Below, one piece after another: positions 13,201 to 23,883 of a DNA stretch of 64,000 nucleotides. Origin of the DNA: Dendrophyllia cribrosa (lineage: Eukaryota > Cnidaria > Anthozoa > Scleractinia > Dendrophylliidae). The DNA lies in the NCBI GenBank assembly GCA_024195265.1, contig JAJLRJ010000004.1:39253030-39317029 (forward strand), in the 5' to 3' direction. The notes beneath the pieces are model-generated. The model worked only from the letters and a program-made list of their open reading frames with translations, ran no database searches and was not told the DNA's origin. Made by a program: the position numbers and the translations under genes. How positions within the stretch are numbered: position 1 is the first letter of the stretch; every line of letters begins with the position of its first letter.

Positions 13201-16200
13201 CTGTATTTCAAGAATGAATTCCTCTGGAATGAGTGAGGAATTCTCCAGCATGATTATAGAACTAACTGTAGCATGTTTCATTTTATAAGATAATGTGAAC
13301 CCTTTACCACACATAGTATCCAGGTATAATTTGTACTCATCTGGTGAATAAGTCTTCTTTCGTAAATGAATCAAACTTGGTTTCAGTTTCTTTTCAGCTT
13401 CTTCTAAAATCTCTAAAGCCTTATCACAATGGCCTAAATTATAATGAAAGCAAGAGAGCAGCAATGGACCACTCAAAAAATCTGATTCACCTCCAAGTGA
13501 AATATGATGCTGTTGATTGCAATTACTGTCTTCAGATATACCTGTGGCTTTTGAAATTGGAAGCATTTGGGCGATTTCTTGATGAACAGAGGATTTCAGT
13601 TTATTGATAACTCCTTGAACAAAACCATCAATCTCGGTTGTTAAAAGCATATTCTCTAGATCTCGAGCTGCCATATATGCCAAGTTAATATCATCAAAAG
13701 GATAAATATGCACAGTCCTAAAACACAGGAAGTCCAGATTAGCCTCTCGCTGTGCATCTGTTAAAACGTCCGACTGAAAACGAAACGATTCACAACGAAA
13801 GAGCGCAGAGCAACCCTCAGAATTGATCTTTGTAATCAATTGCAAAAGAATCTCTTTTTCCGCCCCAAGCATCCTTCCGCTGAACATGTTATTTTCTGGA
13901 ATGAAATAATTGGGACAGTTGCCATTAGCAATCCAAGATTTGAGTTTATTAAGACACATTGCAAAACAGTTCCAAAGGTTATCTACATTCCATACTTCGG
14001 CATCATTGTCCGTTTCTTCAATCAACCAAAACAGACATGTCTTTAGGAAGTACGAAGAAAGCAGATCTTTCACGTTCGAGTCATGTTCGAGTCCTTCCTT
14101 CAGAAAGATTTTCAGCAAAGCATAACAGAGAATTTGGGCATAATTCATCTTCAACATTAGTTTTTTTTCAGCTAAGATGAACGATATCCTCCACAAGATG
14201 CTGCGTTTTTCCGAGATTCTGGGTCCAACAGGAACCATCAAACATCCATCGGTTAATATTTCAGTAAGGAAATCATCTTTCAGCCATTTTGATTTACGAT
14301 TGCTAAATCTATCAATAACACTATCTGGCAAAAATGGGCAACGGATACATATGGCAAAGTCACGTTCCCCATCAGTAGAACATGGACCATGTGCTACTAG
14401 ACCACTTGCCAGAAACTGATCTCTGAACTGCAGAGAGGACAGAACAGTTGCGTTCTGCATGTAACTGTTAACTGACGAGTCGAGCAATGGACATATCTTG
14501 GCATATCCTGGGTAACTTTTATCAAACTCAACCAAAACAACGGTTTCGTCTTTAAAACCAACGTAGGAGGCATAAGATGGTACCACGGTTACATTTTTAA
14601 GAATGAGGGTAATGTCCTCGTCACTGCCTTGAATATTTAGTCCTTCAGCAAGACTTCCGCTTGAGATCGAAACAGAGTCAACATCACCATAAAAACCATT
14701 GATTTTATCCATTATTCGAAACACATCCTGTCTGTGCTTAACATCCTCGAATTTGCCAACTATTTGGATTAACTTTTCTGTAAGTTCCTTTCTACCACCG
14801 ACGTCTATGTCCATGCTTGCGAGCTAAAAAAAAACGCTTTGAATAGGCGATTTTCACGATGGCGTCTTTATACCAGGATTCCTACATGGATTCACGGAGA
14901 TCACAACACTCAGAAGGACACTTGTTTGGAACAAAGTTTCACTTGTTTTCAGTTACATTGGACTCTTCTTGGTAAACTACCTTTTTTTGGAAACAAACAC
15001 TTCAATTGAGATTTATCAAAAGATTCATCAAGAAACGAGCGTAGCGAAGCGAAGCGAAGGCTCTTGCTTCTGTCAAGACGACCGTGAGGGTCTTGTTTCG
15101 AATTAAAATCTGCACCTCTCGGGGATCGGGGGCTCACCTTAAGCCCCGTCTACACGAGCAATTTTTATGTGGCAATTTTCTCTGTGGCAATTTTTATTTG
15201 CCCGTGTAGATGATCGACAAATATTTGTTGTAAATATTAGGGACTGGGTTCTACAGATGACGTCGAAAAAATTGTCACATTTTATGTGGCGTCTCGTCTA
15301 CATGGACAATTATCGGTATGTGGCAATTTTTATTTGCCACATAAAATGTGGCGTCTCGTCTACACGGACAATTATCGGTATGTGGCAATTTTTATTTGCC
15401 ACATAAAAACTAACACTCCAGCTTTTCATCAAATACAGTTGTCACATAAAAATTGGCCATTTTTCATCATCTACACGGGCAAATAAAAATTGCCACATAA
15501 AAATTGCTCGTGTAGACGGGGCTTTAACCGCGGTCAAACGAGAGAAATTTGCAAAAGTTAAGCAAAGTACTTAAAAGTTAAGGTTGTCATTTTCACTGTT
15601 TAAAGTTTAATATATTGCCAATACACTGTCAATTTACCAAACGTTTTGAAAATTTACCACTGCAGAATTGTCGGCGCCATTTGCCAACATAACTTTGATC
15701 AGGCGCAAAGAGTTTTGATCAGTTTTCAACAGGAAAAAGCTCATCATTTTGCGAAAAATTAAAAGATAGTAACATCAAGTAATTTTTTTCATACATCCTT
15801 GCTCATATTTCCGTTTAATATTAAATAACATTCTACAAAATAAAACGAAAAACGCCTCAGACGTTTGACCGCGGTGGAGGGCTCACCTCTCGGCTGGAAA
15901 CTGGTACCCACTTCCAGCCTGCGCTCTCGGGCTCGGACAAGGACTCCTTGGGCTCGGGGTCAAACGAGAAAAAACGAGAAAAATATGCAAAAGTTAAATA
16001 ATAATAATAATACTTTATTCAAATACAGAAAAACGGTATTTAAAAAGGAGGACCGTGAGGTTACCCCTATTTTAGGTCCCCTAACTAACTAACTAACCAA
16101 CTAACTAACTAACTAACTCAATTAATAAACTACAAAAATATATAATACAGATGGTTAACAATGCTTGTAGAAAATATAAAATCTAAAATTTTGAATACGA

Positions 16201-17368
16201 ACATCAGGCACTGAAGCAGCAAAAAATATGATGTATAAATATGTAATCAGTTGATGTTCATCCACTTTTTTAAACTCATTTTAAATCTATTGATGTCGAT
16301 ATCATTTCCAAATAGATGGTTTGGTAAATTGTTCCAGTCTTTGATAATTCTTACAAAGAAGGAGTACTTCAAGGAATTAACTCTTGCTGACTTCGTTTGG
16401 ATCTTATAGGGATGGTTAGCTCTACACTGTTTTATAACATTCTACTAGGGACAGATATTCTCTTCGATGTTCAAGTGTGTTCCAGTTTAGCAATTTGCAT
16501 CGTTCTTCGTATGACATCTCACGGGGTTTTTGACCAAGAGCAATTCTCGATGCTCTTAAGCAAAGTACTTCAAAGTTAAGTTTGTCATTTTCACTGTTTA
16601 AAGTTTAATATATTTCCAATACACGGTCAATTCACTAAACGTTTTGAAAATTTACTAAAAAAAGTTCTAAGCGTTTAAAAACTGTGAACTGCAGAATTGT
16701 CCGCGCCATTTGCCAACATAATTTCGATCAGGCGCAAAGAGTTTTGGTCAGTTTTCAACGGAAAAAAGCTCATCATTTTGAGAAAAATTAAAAGATAGTA
16801 ACGTCAACTAATTTTTTTCATACATCCTTGCCCATATTGCTATTTAATATTAAATAAAATCCCACTAAATGAAACGAAAAACGCCTCGGACGTTTGACCG
16901 CGGTGTAGTGCATGCCTTTTGTGCATGCCACCATGGGAAATTATAAACCTAATGTTGACAACTGTAAGTCATAAGCTTGGTTTGGTTATTATATAAGTTC
17001 TGACCAACTAAAAATTTAATTTCCAGCTTCTAGCATCACAACGGCTTCTTCCCTTGTTGATACTGCGAATTTGTTTTACTTTGGGCTACCAACCCAAGGA
17101 ATGGGAAGTGCTTAGGATATTGGTTGAAAAGTCACTACAATATGGTAAGAATTTTTCACTGCTGTCACTTTTACCGTTATATGTTCTGCAGTATGCTATG
17201 GGTTGTATCAGAAGCTTATCACGTCTGTTATGAGCTTCTGGTTGTATTCAACAGTAGTTTCTCAGCGTTGTAAATTGAACTAGCTAGTGGTCTGAACTTG
17301 ATATGTAAGTCAGGGGCGTAGCCAGGACTTTTTCAGAGGTACGCACAATCAATTTTCAAACACTCTCC

Positions 17369-17407
<39 letters not shown>

Positions 17408-20341
17408 CTCCACCCTCAAGTCCCAAATCTTTCTTTTTTTTACCGACTTTTTCAGGTCCGCACGTGCGTCTGTGCATACAGGTAGCTACACACTATACTA
17501 TACTTGTGGGATATTTCACGATGTACCACTCAAAATCATTGTATTACTATTATTTAATGCATCCAGACCCAAATTTTCTGAAGTGTTAATAACCCTTCAA
17601 TCATACCAGACTGGCATTAAATCTCTGGTGGGCAGGACTCAGACAAACAACCTTCCAATAGAGCGGTTTTTCAATTGAGTATCGAAAGTAATTTTGTGAT
17701 TGCTTTGGTTTTGCATTGCTATGCTGTGATTGGCTAAAAAATCTCACGCCACTTTATCAACCAATCAGACCAAAGCCCATTGTGACTTGCTTGCACATGT
17801 TTTCCTGTTAGTACCTTATTATAGGCGCGTTAATTTAATGTATCTTAATTAATGTCGATGTCAATTTAATGCACTCTATTTTACAACATTGTTATTTTAA
17901 AGCACCTTTATTTCATTACAAAACCTAATTATTAGTTCATGACTCCTTTATTGGCTCTTCAGAGTCACTATCTGACAGGACGTCTTGGTTTAAAATCAAG
18001 TTCAAAATGTCTTTTGATTGATCTTGGTGATTTCACGGAGGCTTTGAAAGATCTTTTGAATTGATAGGAGTTAGGCTTCAAAACCAAATTTTCGGCTTTA
18101 AAAAAACTTAGAAACATCCGTGCACTTGTCTTGGAAGGTTTTATTGACGGAAGCCAAAACGCAGTTTGGCGTTCAGAAATGTAAAGTGCGAGTTTGCAGA
18201 ATTATGAAAATCGCAGTAAATAAAGCAAGATGCTTATCGAAAATTTCGCGTTAATTCAATGCATGTAAACCTAACTTTTGAAAAATTCGCGTTAATTTAG
18301 TGTAACGTAAATTTTCTTCGTGTTGTCAACGTGCATTGTTAATTTCCTATAATAAGGTATTATTTAATTGAAAGTCTTATGTTTAATTCTATGTTTACTT
18401 AATCAGGGGATCCTGCATTAGATTACATCGGCACAGGAGGTGCAGAGTATCTCCCCGAGGACTCAGTAATACCTGGTATGTACACCAATTAACAATGAAG
18501 AGGGGTGATGTCGCAGCTCTTAGAAGGCCTCACACCATTGGCTTGCCACCCTTAGATCTAACAATAGCACAAACAACACAACAATGGACCCTAACCCTAA
18601 AAACAATAGCAGCTGTGTTTTACAAGGCCAATGATATTTTTAGCACAAATAACCAAACTTTGAAACCATAAAAAGGCATTTTGCATTTTCTAACACTTCA
18701 AAAAAGGCATTTTGCATCGTCTCTAACATTTTTAAAACCCTTTAGTTTGAGGTAACAATATTAATAGTGAAACTACATAAATATATATAAACTCTCTTCA
18801 TGGACACTTTAAATCACTCATTATTATTTTCTTTTTTGCTGTTGTCCACAGAGGCTTCAATGTCTTCGAGTGTCACCAACAAAGAGGCTCTGGATTATGG
18901 CCATAACATCGGCTACAACATTGGTAAGACTTCCTGCTGCTTCAGTTTTGATCAATTTTTAACACTAAAATTAACCAGAAAAATAAACTGTAGCCCGTTT
19001 TAATAATAAGCGGGTTAATTTTAAAGGAAATTAATGGGATTTCTGCCAGGAACAAGAAAACTGTGCATAATAATGAGATGTCTGAGTGTACTAATGAGGC
19101 ATCAGAAAAACAGAGTTTGACTGCAGTTATTTACCCAGGAACCAGGAAATATTTTTGCGACGTATGTGACATCACATAATAAACTAGCCTGTTCCAGGCG
19201 TTTCGATTGTGTGGAGCAGCGAAAAGCGGCGCGCGGCGCTATAGGGTCGGCGCGGCTGATTTCCCTTTCGTAAACGGTCGATGCCATTTTTAACGGTCGA
19301 TGCCATCATTAGCATTCATTAGTAACCAAGCGTTTTGTTATGGTCGATGCTATTTCTCTCTAGTTTATGCCTGGATTGGGACGAAAATAGGCTATCATTA
19401 TTAAATAAAATTGGGCCTAGGTAAAGCGATTATTAGATCTAAGCTAGATTCGCGGTTAGGTAAGATTTAGGGTAAGGGTGACCCGTTATTGATATATATT
19501 AAGAAAACATTTTTTATAATTAAATTTTTCGTGGGTTTGCCGGATCAACCCAGTGGTCTAGTGGTAAAGGAGAGATGTTAGCATGCAGAGGTTCCGGGTT
19601 CGATTCTAGGTAATTAATTGCATTTTTCTTTTTCTGATAGAAAAAATAATTCTAAAATTTGTGAAAATTTTTCTAAGTGTCGCTAAAATGGCATCGACCG
19701 TTTACGAAAGGGAAATGTGCGTCGGCGCGAGGGAAGACTGGAAGAGAGGCCTCCCCTCGTTTTTTTTTTCTCCTGCGCCCAATTTTTCTTTCGCGCACCA
19801 CAAACTTAACGCCTGGAACAGGCTAATACTAAACTTGGAAGAGGGACACTTGACAAGGACAGTTTTTAAAAACTTATCATAAATTTAAATGTTGCATTAT
19901 GGTAAACAAAATATCAAAAGCCCCAAAACTTCTTAGTTGAGGCTAAAGATCAATTTTGTATTTCTCTTCAATTTAACAGCGAAGCTAAAAGTACATTTAA
20001 AACAGATGGAATCCACACTGACTGCAGAACAGAAAAAGAAGCTTAGTGACCCTCGAAAGCTTGATAGACATAATGTAGACGACTGGCTGGAACACTACAT
20101 TGTAGTGCGACACTACGTTGCAAAATATGAGCTCCAAGTTCATGCGTATGGCCCATTTCGTACAGATAAGCAGAACACTGAAGCTGAACATGACGACCAG
20201 CGAATGAAGAGAGACTTTCCAATGAACAAGCACGAAAGTTTTCGTAATTTCCTGACAGAGGTGCGCTTTCACCTTTGGTCGATGGAAGACGAGTTGATTG
20301 AAAAGAGAGCATTGTCTGATTGCCGTGAAAGGGAGCTATAG
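2707..20341 (+). CDS. Unrecognised multi-pass membrane protein, 11 exons, about 695 aa
   Basis: Eleven exons join in phase: 2707-2958, 3575-3800, 7663-7883, 8670-8894, 11012-11185, 11734-11974, 12184-12311, 17027-17144, 18407-18475, 18852-18923 and 19980-20341 (TAG). All introns are GT-AG. The predicted start MGSCCATQ fits an N-myristoylation site with adjacent palmitoylatable cysteines, which is why I chose this Met, although an upstream exon is possible. Residues 1-230 are soluble and partly disordered. Hydrophobic segments follow from about 309 to 510 (for example VLILNGAAVMAFVLLLW and VFMIVPLVVIYILANI), with Cys/Trp-rich loops between them. The C-terminal 120 aa are hydrophilic and charged (DDWLEHYIVVRHYVAKYE). 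I do not recognise the family and assign no function. One intron hosts a LINE and another a minus-strand Mab-21-like gene. Phase agreement over ten junctions makes the gene model strong even though its name is unknown. Confidence 0.72.
3958..6899 (+). CDS. LINE ORF2 fragment: reverse transcriptase plus C-terminal zinc motif
   Basis: About 980 codons are open with no frameshift. Visible RT signatures, in order, are SGFVKDRYIGETVRSIFDL, IFIDFHKAFDSVEW (first catalytic Asp), RGVRQGDPLSPYLF and YADDTTAVLS (catalytic YADD). A Cys/His cluster follows near 6535-6590 (CSFC, then HHVLFDC), as in the C-terminus of L1/Tx1-clade ORF2 proteins. The apurinic-type endonuclease that should precede the RT is absent because of 5' truncation, so this copy could not be autonomous. 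The first 14 residues of the longer open frame starting at 3915 are encoded by host intron and the TSD, not by the element. Confidence 0.93.
7086..7232 (+). repeat. 50-bp tandem repeat in LINE 3' UTR
   Basis: The unit containing TAATTAGCTGTACTG recurs at 7091, 7141 and 7191, a period of exactly 50 bp. A looser TAGTATTGTAAGTA repeat precedes it (6960-7085). Confidence 0.85.
8050..8262. repeat. Possible decayed MITE in intron
   Basis: Imperfect inverted ends (CACACTAGCAATTTTATA on the left; TATAAAATCGCCTAGT, then AGTGTG, on the right) enclose a segment rich in short inverted motifs such as CCTGTCACGGTGACAGG. No clean target duplication was found. Confidence 0.4.
9126..9300. repeat. MITE-like element with ATACCTGCCAAC-type termini
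   Basis: It starts CATACCTGCTAAC and ends GTTGGCAGGTATG, which are near-perfect inverted ends. The interior is rich in CCGGGAGA motifs. A second element with the same termini is at 58992-59356, so this is a dispersed family. Confidence 0.6.
9491..9786. repeat. Near-full-length palindromic MITE, about 296 bp
   Basis: The left arm begins AATTGAAGGGGTGAG and the right arm ends CTCACCCCTTCAATT. The arms are complementary almost to the centre (near 9640), sharing motifs such as CTTCTGATCAACTGCTAGAT and its complement. A single strand could fold into a hairpin of about 140 bp. It lies in an intron of the membrane-protein gene. Confidence 0.85.
10424..10640 (+). repeat. tRNA-derived SINE-like unit
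   Basis: The head GTGGTCGAGTGGTTAG resembles a pol III A box, and GAATTCAAGTCC, about 45 bp later, a B box. The overall pattern (CTGGACTTCAAATC in the anticodon arm) resembles a class II tRNA such as Ser. The acceptor stem is incomplete and an unrelated tail follows, so a SINE head is more likely than a working tRNA gene. Confidence 0.6.
12345..12600. repeat. Dispersed repeat with poly-C tract (pair with 25170-25490)
   Basis: An interrupted C run (12376-12412) is followed by CCATGGGTAAGGCAGGTGAC and AGCTGATC. The same order of motifs (C-rich tract, CATGGGTAAGGCATGCGACC, CAGCTGATCA, then TTTGCATATTTTCCC) occurs at 25170-25490. It lies just 3' of the donor at 12312. Confidence 0.6.
12895..14814 (-). 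CDS. Mab-21/cGAS-like nucleotidyltransferase with C-terminal TPR-like repeats
   Basis: This is a single 639-aa open frame. Residues 53-67 (GSLAEGLNIQGSDED) match the nucleotidyltransferase signature GS..EG followed by D-x-D metal-binding acidic residues. Residues about 195-310 (WRISFILAEKKLM, CYALLKIFLKEG, SSYFLKTCLFWLIEE) have the helical pattern of the Mab-21 C-terminal half shared by cGAS-like receptors. Residues about 465-635 contain TPR-like helices (LGHCDKALEILEEAEKK, ALTFLGACVEIEGDTEGA). In the family, active members sense nucleic acid and make cyclic dinucleotides that activate STING; cnidarians have many such genes. Ligand and product here are unknown, and no zinc-ribbon insertion is obvious. 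The coding sequence lies wholly inside a plus-strand intron (12312-17026). A TTTTTTTTTAG just 5' of the ATG suggests an upstream noncoding exon. Confidence 0.8.
   Translation of the reverse strand: MDIDVGGRKELTEKLIQIVGKFEDVKHRQDVFRIMDKINGFYGDVDSVSISSGSLAEGLNIQGSDEDITLILKNVTVVPSYASYVGFKDETVVLVEFDKSYPGYAKICPLLDSSVNSYMQNATVLSSLQFRDQFLASGLVAHGPCSTDGERDFAICIRCPFLPDSVIDRFSNRKSKWLKDDFLTEILTDGCLMVPVGPRISEKRSILWRISFILAEKKLMLKMNYAQILCYALLKIFLKEGLEHDSNVKDLLSSYFLKTCLFWLIEETDNDAEVWNVDNLWNCFAMCLNKLKSWIANGNCPNYFIPENNMFSGRMLGAEKEILLQLITKINSEGCSALFRCESFRFQSDVLTDAQREANLDFLCFRTVHIYPFDDINLAYMAARDLENMLLTTEIDGFVQGVINKLKSSVHQEIAQMLPISKATGISEDSNCNQQHHISLGGESDFLSGPLLLSCFHYNLGHCDKALEILEEAEKKLKPSLIHLRKKTYSPDEYKLYLDTMCGKGFTLSYKMKHATVSSIIMLENSSLIPEEFILEIQYRPLCTIPASVLMYSMKYLCYHKLRDISRRKESLSQLEDVVKNKFLILSWDYSIALTFLGACVEIEGDTEGALRHYELALRHPPICKSAQDRINRIKTISI
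15142..15523. repeat. MITE with TTA target duplication (PIF/Harbinger-like)
   Basis: The ends are perfect inverted repeats starting AGCCCCGTCTACACGAG and extending at least 35 bp. TTA flanks both sides (15139-15141 and 15524-15526), as expected for TWA-type target duplications. The interior holds two near-identical copies of a unit containing GGACAATTATCGGTATG, so it has an internal duplication. Confidence 0.85.
15527..15875. repeat. MITE, TIR ACCGCGGTCAAACG, copy 1 (intact)
   Basis: Starts ACCGCGGTCAAACG and ends CGTTTGACCGCGGT. It abuts the preceding MITE directly. A second copy of the same 350-bp sequence lies at 15955-16904 and is split by a LINE fragment. Confidence 0.8.
15955..16904. 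repeat. MITE copy 2 interrupted by a LINE 3' end
   Basis: The left part (15955-15997, GGGGTCAAACG to CAAAAGTTAA) and the right part (about 16557-16904, TTAAGCAAAGTACTTC to CGTTTGACCGCGGT) together match the intact copy at 15527-15875. The uninterrupted equivalent GCAAAAGTTAAGCAAAG in copy 1 shows where the insertion occurred. Confidence 0.78.
15998..16556 (-). mobile_element. 5'-truncated LINE 3' end (CR1/L2-like)
   Basis: Read on the minus strand, it encodes a typical LINE ORF C-terminus (SFFVRIIKDWNNLPN, then RFKMSLKKWM), followed by an AT-rich 3' UTR with (AGTT)n at 16083-16118 and a terminal (TTATTA)n repeat. It is inserted into a MITE, with a short TTAA-like duplication at the junctions. 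Confidence 0.7.
17352..17406 (+). repeat. Poly-C tract (about 40 nt)
   Basis: A near-uninterrupted run of C lies inside the intron 17145-18406. It sits next to a decayed repeat (GGGGCGTAGCCAGGAC) common in animal transposon relics. Confidence 0.9.
17658..17811. repeat. Partial copy of the 24672-24958 MITE
   Basis: TAGAGCGGTTTTTCAATTGAG and the following sequence (GGTTTTGCATTGCTA, TGATTGGCTAAAAAATCTC) match the complete MITE at 24672-24958. The right half is missing; the next element (17812-18359) begins at the break. Confidence 0.72.
17812..18359. repeat. Non-autonomous DNA element, TIR TACCTTATTATAGG
   Basis: Perfect 14-bp inverted ends TACCTTATTATAGG (17812-17825) and CCTATAATAAGGTA (18346-18359). 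Subterminal GCGTTAATTTA motifs are also inverted. TTA next to each end suggests a short target duplication. No coding content was seen. Confidence 0.75.
19548..19615 (+). repeat. tRNA-like sequence, probably a pseudogene or SINE head
   Basis: AGTGGTCTAGTGGTAAAG (A box) and GGTTCGATTC (B box) are spaced as in a tRNA, but the anticodon and acceptor stems do not pair. It lies in the last intron of the membrane-protein gene. A functional tRNA is unlikely. Confidence 0.45.
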
Positions 20342-22970
20342 AAGGGAGCTAAATAGAGGCAGTGTTTGTAACGCAGTTGCAATATTTAACAGTTAACCAA
20401 CGAGGCGCCGCGCCGAGTTGGTTATATATCAGCTCATATTCGGCGAGGCCGAGATGAATAACTGTTTTAGTAAATTTTCAAACACTCAAATAACCGTAAA
20501 TTGGAAAAAAAAAATTATTTCCGCTCCAAAAAAATACATGACTGTCACGTCAGTGAACAAGTGTCACATGACCGCTTCGCAAATCGAAAGCGAGTAAATG
20601 CTAACAAGAATGTCTCTTTCAAAAGCAGTTTCCTTCAAAATAAGATCGAGAAGAATTTCAAAGTTTCCTTCAAAAATAAGTCTTAATAATTTTTTTTCGC
20701 GTAATTCGTCATCATTTTTCCATATTTGGGCAAATTAACCAATAACGACTCAGATCGGTAGCGGTGGGACCAATCAGAAATCTAGAAAATCATTATCGAG
20801 AGGTAAAAATTTACTAATGTGGTTTAACCTGGTGTTTATAGAGGTCTTTATACATGGCAATTGTGAAAAGTTCAATGGTAAAATTGTGTTGTTTTCAGAA
20901 ATTATGATATTTTAAATGTACAGTGCAAAAGGCAACTGCCATCTTGAAACTACATCTTTAACAACTGAGTTTGTGTAAATACTTCCTAAATATGGTTAAA
21001 TAATGATCTGGATCTGACAAGAAGACAGAAATTTTTTTCCTGCTGGTTTGCGCTTCAATTTCGAGTAAAAACGTATGCAAAAAACTCAGCGGCGCTTTTG
21101 GTGATATTTTGTTGAACAAGAAACAAACGAAACCTTTTGTTTTCCTGATCAATGAAATCAGCAAAGCATTGCATAGCTGCTAGTTGTTCCTTCTGATTGC
21201 ATACGTTTTACTCAAAAAACAAAGCGCAAACCAGCGGAAAAAAATAAAGGGAAGTGGTTTTCTATTAAATTGGAGACCACATGCAAAAATTCAGCCCATT
21301 TGGCGAAAAAAAGACCAAAATTCAACATAGAATGGTTATGCTTCGATGTCTTCAGTTAATGTAATGGTTAATCCAAAGTAGTAATAACAGTTATTATTCA
21401 TAATAGGAAGCCTAGATATACTACATGTGAGCAAACATTCACAGCAGCTAGGTACTCTTAATTGATTGTACCTTTAGATGGGAATAACTGTCACATATTT
21501 TAGTTTTCCTTGAAAAACCAAAACAACATTTGCATTAATGAAAGCCAAAAAAATAGCTGTCCAGTTTCATTTTAAATTACTTGACTACTAGTGCCACTTA
21601 TGTCCAAGACTGAATCATTGCAAGTATTGTTTAATGAATACATCATATTTGACAGAGTTATTTGTCATTTTCAGATAAGGATACTTTGTGATGCCTATCA
21701 TGGAGTACCATGCACCCCTTCTGCCTGCAATCCTAGACATTACTCACTGATGCACAGGGTTTGAGCAAGGATTTGAGGAGTGGGGGCCAATTTGTCCCTT
21801 CAGTAAAGGTTTTCGGGGACATTTTTCATTTCAGAGGGACAATAACTTTAAACCCAATGACAACCACCATTTTGAATTTTCCATTAGCATACATGACGAA
21901 TATATGTTTCAGGGCGATTTTGAATCGCATGGCTTTTTCTAAATTTTCTCGATTTGAGAGAGAGCCTTTTACAGCGAAATCAACGGTACAAACAGCAAAA
22001 GTTGTTTTCTTAATGTTTTTGGAATCAAAGACTTTCTTGTATCTTTTTTATAGGCCATTTTCTGAACAGATGTCAAGGGGACTGATTGTCCCCTTGTTCG
22101 TTTTTGTAAGGGACAATGTGAATTGAAGTGCAGGATTGGTGCAATGGCGCGGCCTGGCTCAAACCCTGGATGCACTGAAACTGTAATAATTACTTTAAAA
22201 GTAATAATTAATTATTACTATCCTTGGCTACTGATGGCTTGGATAAAAGTGGATTGCAACTCGAAAAAATAGAGCCAATTTGTTCCAGGTCTTCACATTA
22301 TGGATTGCTCTTCCTTCCAAGGATTCACTTGATGAGTTCCTCTTGGTGTTTTAGCAGCATTTTGTGCATGAGAAAAAGTTCGTTTTGTTTTTATACAGTT
22401 TTAAAATTAAGGATCGTAAAAGCCAACATGCCATAACCCCTTTCAATCAAGACAATGTCAAAGGTTTTAATAATAAAAAATATATATACCGGTATGGTAT
22501 TTTCTGCATGTTTAAAATCAATTTTTAAAAGCTCTGTTCATAAAAGATTTGTCTTCATAAGACATAAGTAATATTTTATAAAATAATGTCACTGATGTGA
22601 CTGAATCTATAGGAGTGGTATTTTTAATAGTGACTAATAAATTCACTCTTAGTTACTTCAGAATGGTTAAGAGATTATTATTGTTTAAAGTTATGGGTTA
22701 TCACTCAAATAAAATCATTTTTATTATTAATATTGTATGTAGTACTTTCCAGTGATAATGTTGATTTTTTTCCTCAGTGATCAACAAATTTACACTATAG
22801 CATGGTTCACCCAAATTGCAATAAAATATACAGATCTAAAGAAACTTACTCCAGTTAATGAGAGCACTGTGTAGAGGCCAGGTGGTATGGCTAACATGAA
22901 AGTGCTTCAGCCTGGTCTCTGCCATAATACTATTTACTTAACACAAAACTATTGCCCAGTCCAGAAACTA

Positions 22971-23084
22971 TTAAAAATACCATAATACTCTTTAAAGTAC
23001 AGGTTTGGGTGGTGCTTGATGTAAGCCTCATTTTTTTTCACCCCGGTGAGGCTGAACCTGCACATAAAAGAGTATTATGGTATT
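22971..23084. repeat. Short hairpin MITE (AAATACCATAATACTCTTT ends)
   Basis: AAATACCATAATACTCTTT at the left and its complement AAAGAGTATTATGGTATTT at the right enclose about 70 bp that again contains inverted GGTGAGGCTGAACCTG-like motifs. Confidence 0.75.
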
Positions 23085-23841
23085 TTTCGGGGTGGCCACC
23101 CAGGTGACAGTATAACTGAGTACAGGCTAACCATTAGGAAACCAATGGGAGGTGAACCTGGACTGGCAGGGGTGGAGGGGGGGAGGCAGGGAGAGGGGAC
23201 ATGGGAGGAAGGGGGGCACAGGAGAGGAGTACTAAGAGGGTGGAAGTGGAAGACAGATGCAAATGCTTATGTTCTCCGTTTACTATTGTGTTATAATGCT
23301 ATCAAAAATAAGTAACTTATGAGGTTCTTTTGAGATAAATTATGAGGTCCTAGAAACTAAAAAACTAAAATCCGTGCTTGTGCAAAAACAGGCTCAATTC
23401 CAGTAAAATGGTAGACCGTTTTCCAGTGGTTTTGTCATGTGTCATGAAAGGTCAAGCATCAAGTGTGGTACAATGTCAGAGCAAGTTAAAACTACATTAC
23501 AGTGAGATTTATATTATGGTGTTAAGGGAAAATTATTTCAAAAGGAAGGTAAAAATAAGGTTGCATGGTGTTAACACGGGTTTCTGAATCCTTCTTATTT
23601 ATGGGGGGCAGGAGTTACACCAAAGGGGTGGGAGTCGGTAGAGAAAGTGAGAGAGGTGGGATTCCCCACAGGGTTGCTTTATCCTTTAAAAACCTTGTCC
23701 ATGCGAGCCAACTTGTGGCCTGCAAACAATGTAACCTAACGAACGTGCTACAATCAAGTACATTGCAAATACATGTTTTTTAGTTTTAAAATCATACATC
23801 ACCAGACCAACAGTTGAGTTGTAAATCAAAACACTGGAACT

Positions 23842-23847
23842 TTTATT
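23842..23847 (-). terminator. Polyadenylation signal AATAAA of the OSCP gene
   Basis: AATAAA on the minus strand lies about 40 bp downstream of the OSCP stop codon. Confidence 0.6.
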
Positions 23848-23883
23848 GTACAATCACAAAAGCTTGGCTAAAGTCCAAGGATG

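Larger units (their letters stand above)
20342..23883. other. Repeat-rich intergenic region between convergent genes
   Basis: No exon is supported. Contents include a GC-rich repeat (GAGGCGCCGCGCCGAGTTGG) near 20400, and a possible TIR element about 21750-22175 (GGGTTTGAGC at the left, GCTCAAACCC at the right, with inverted GGGACAA motifs inside). A short hairpin MITE lies at 22971-23084 and a G-rich tract at 23165-23245. Confidence 0.45.
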
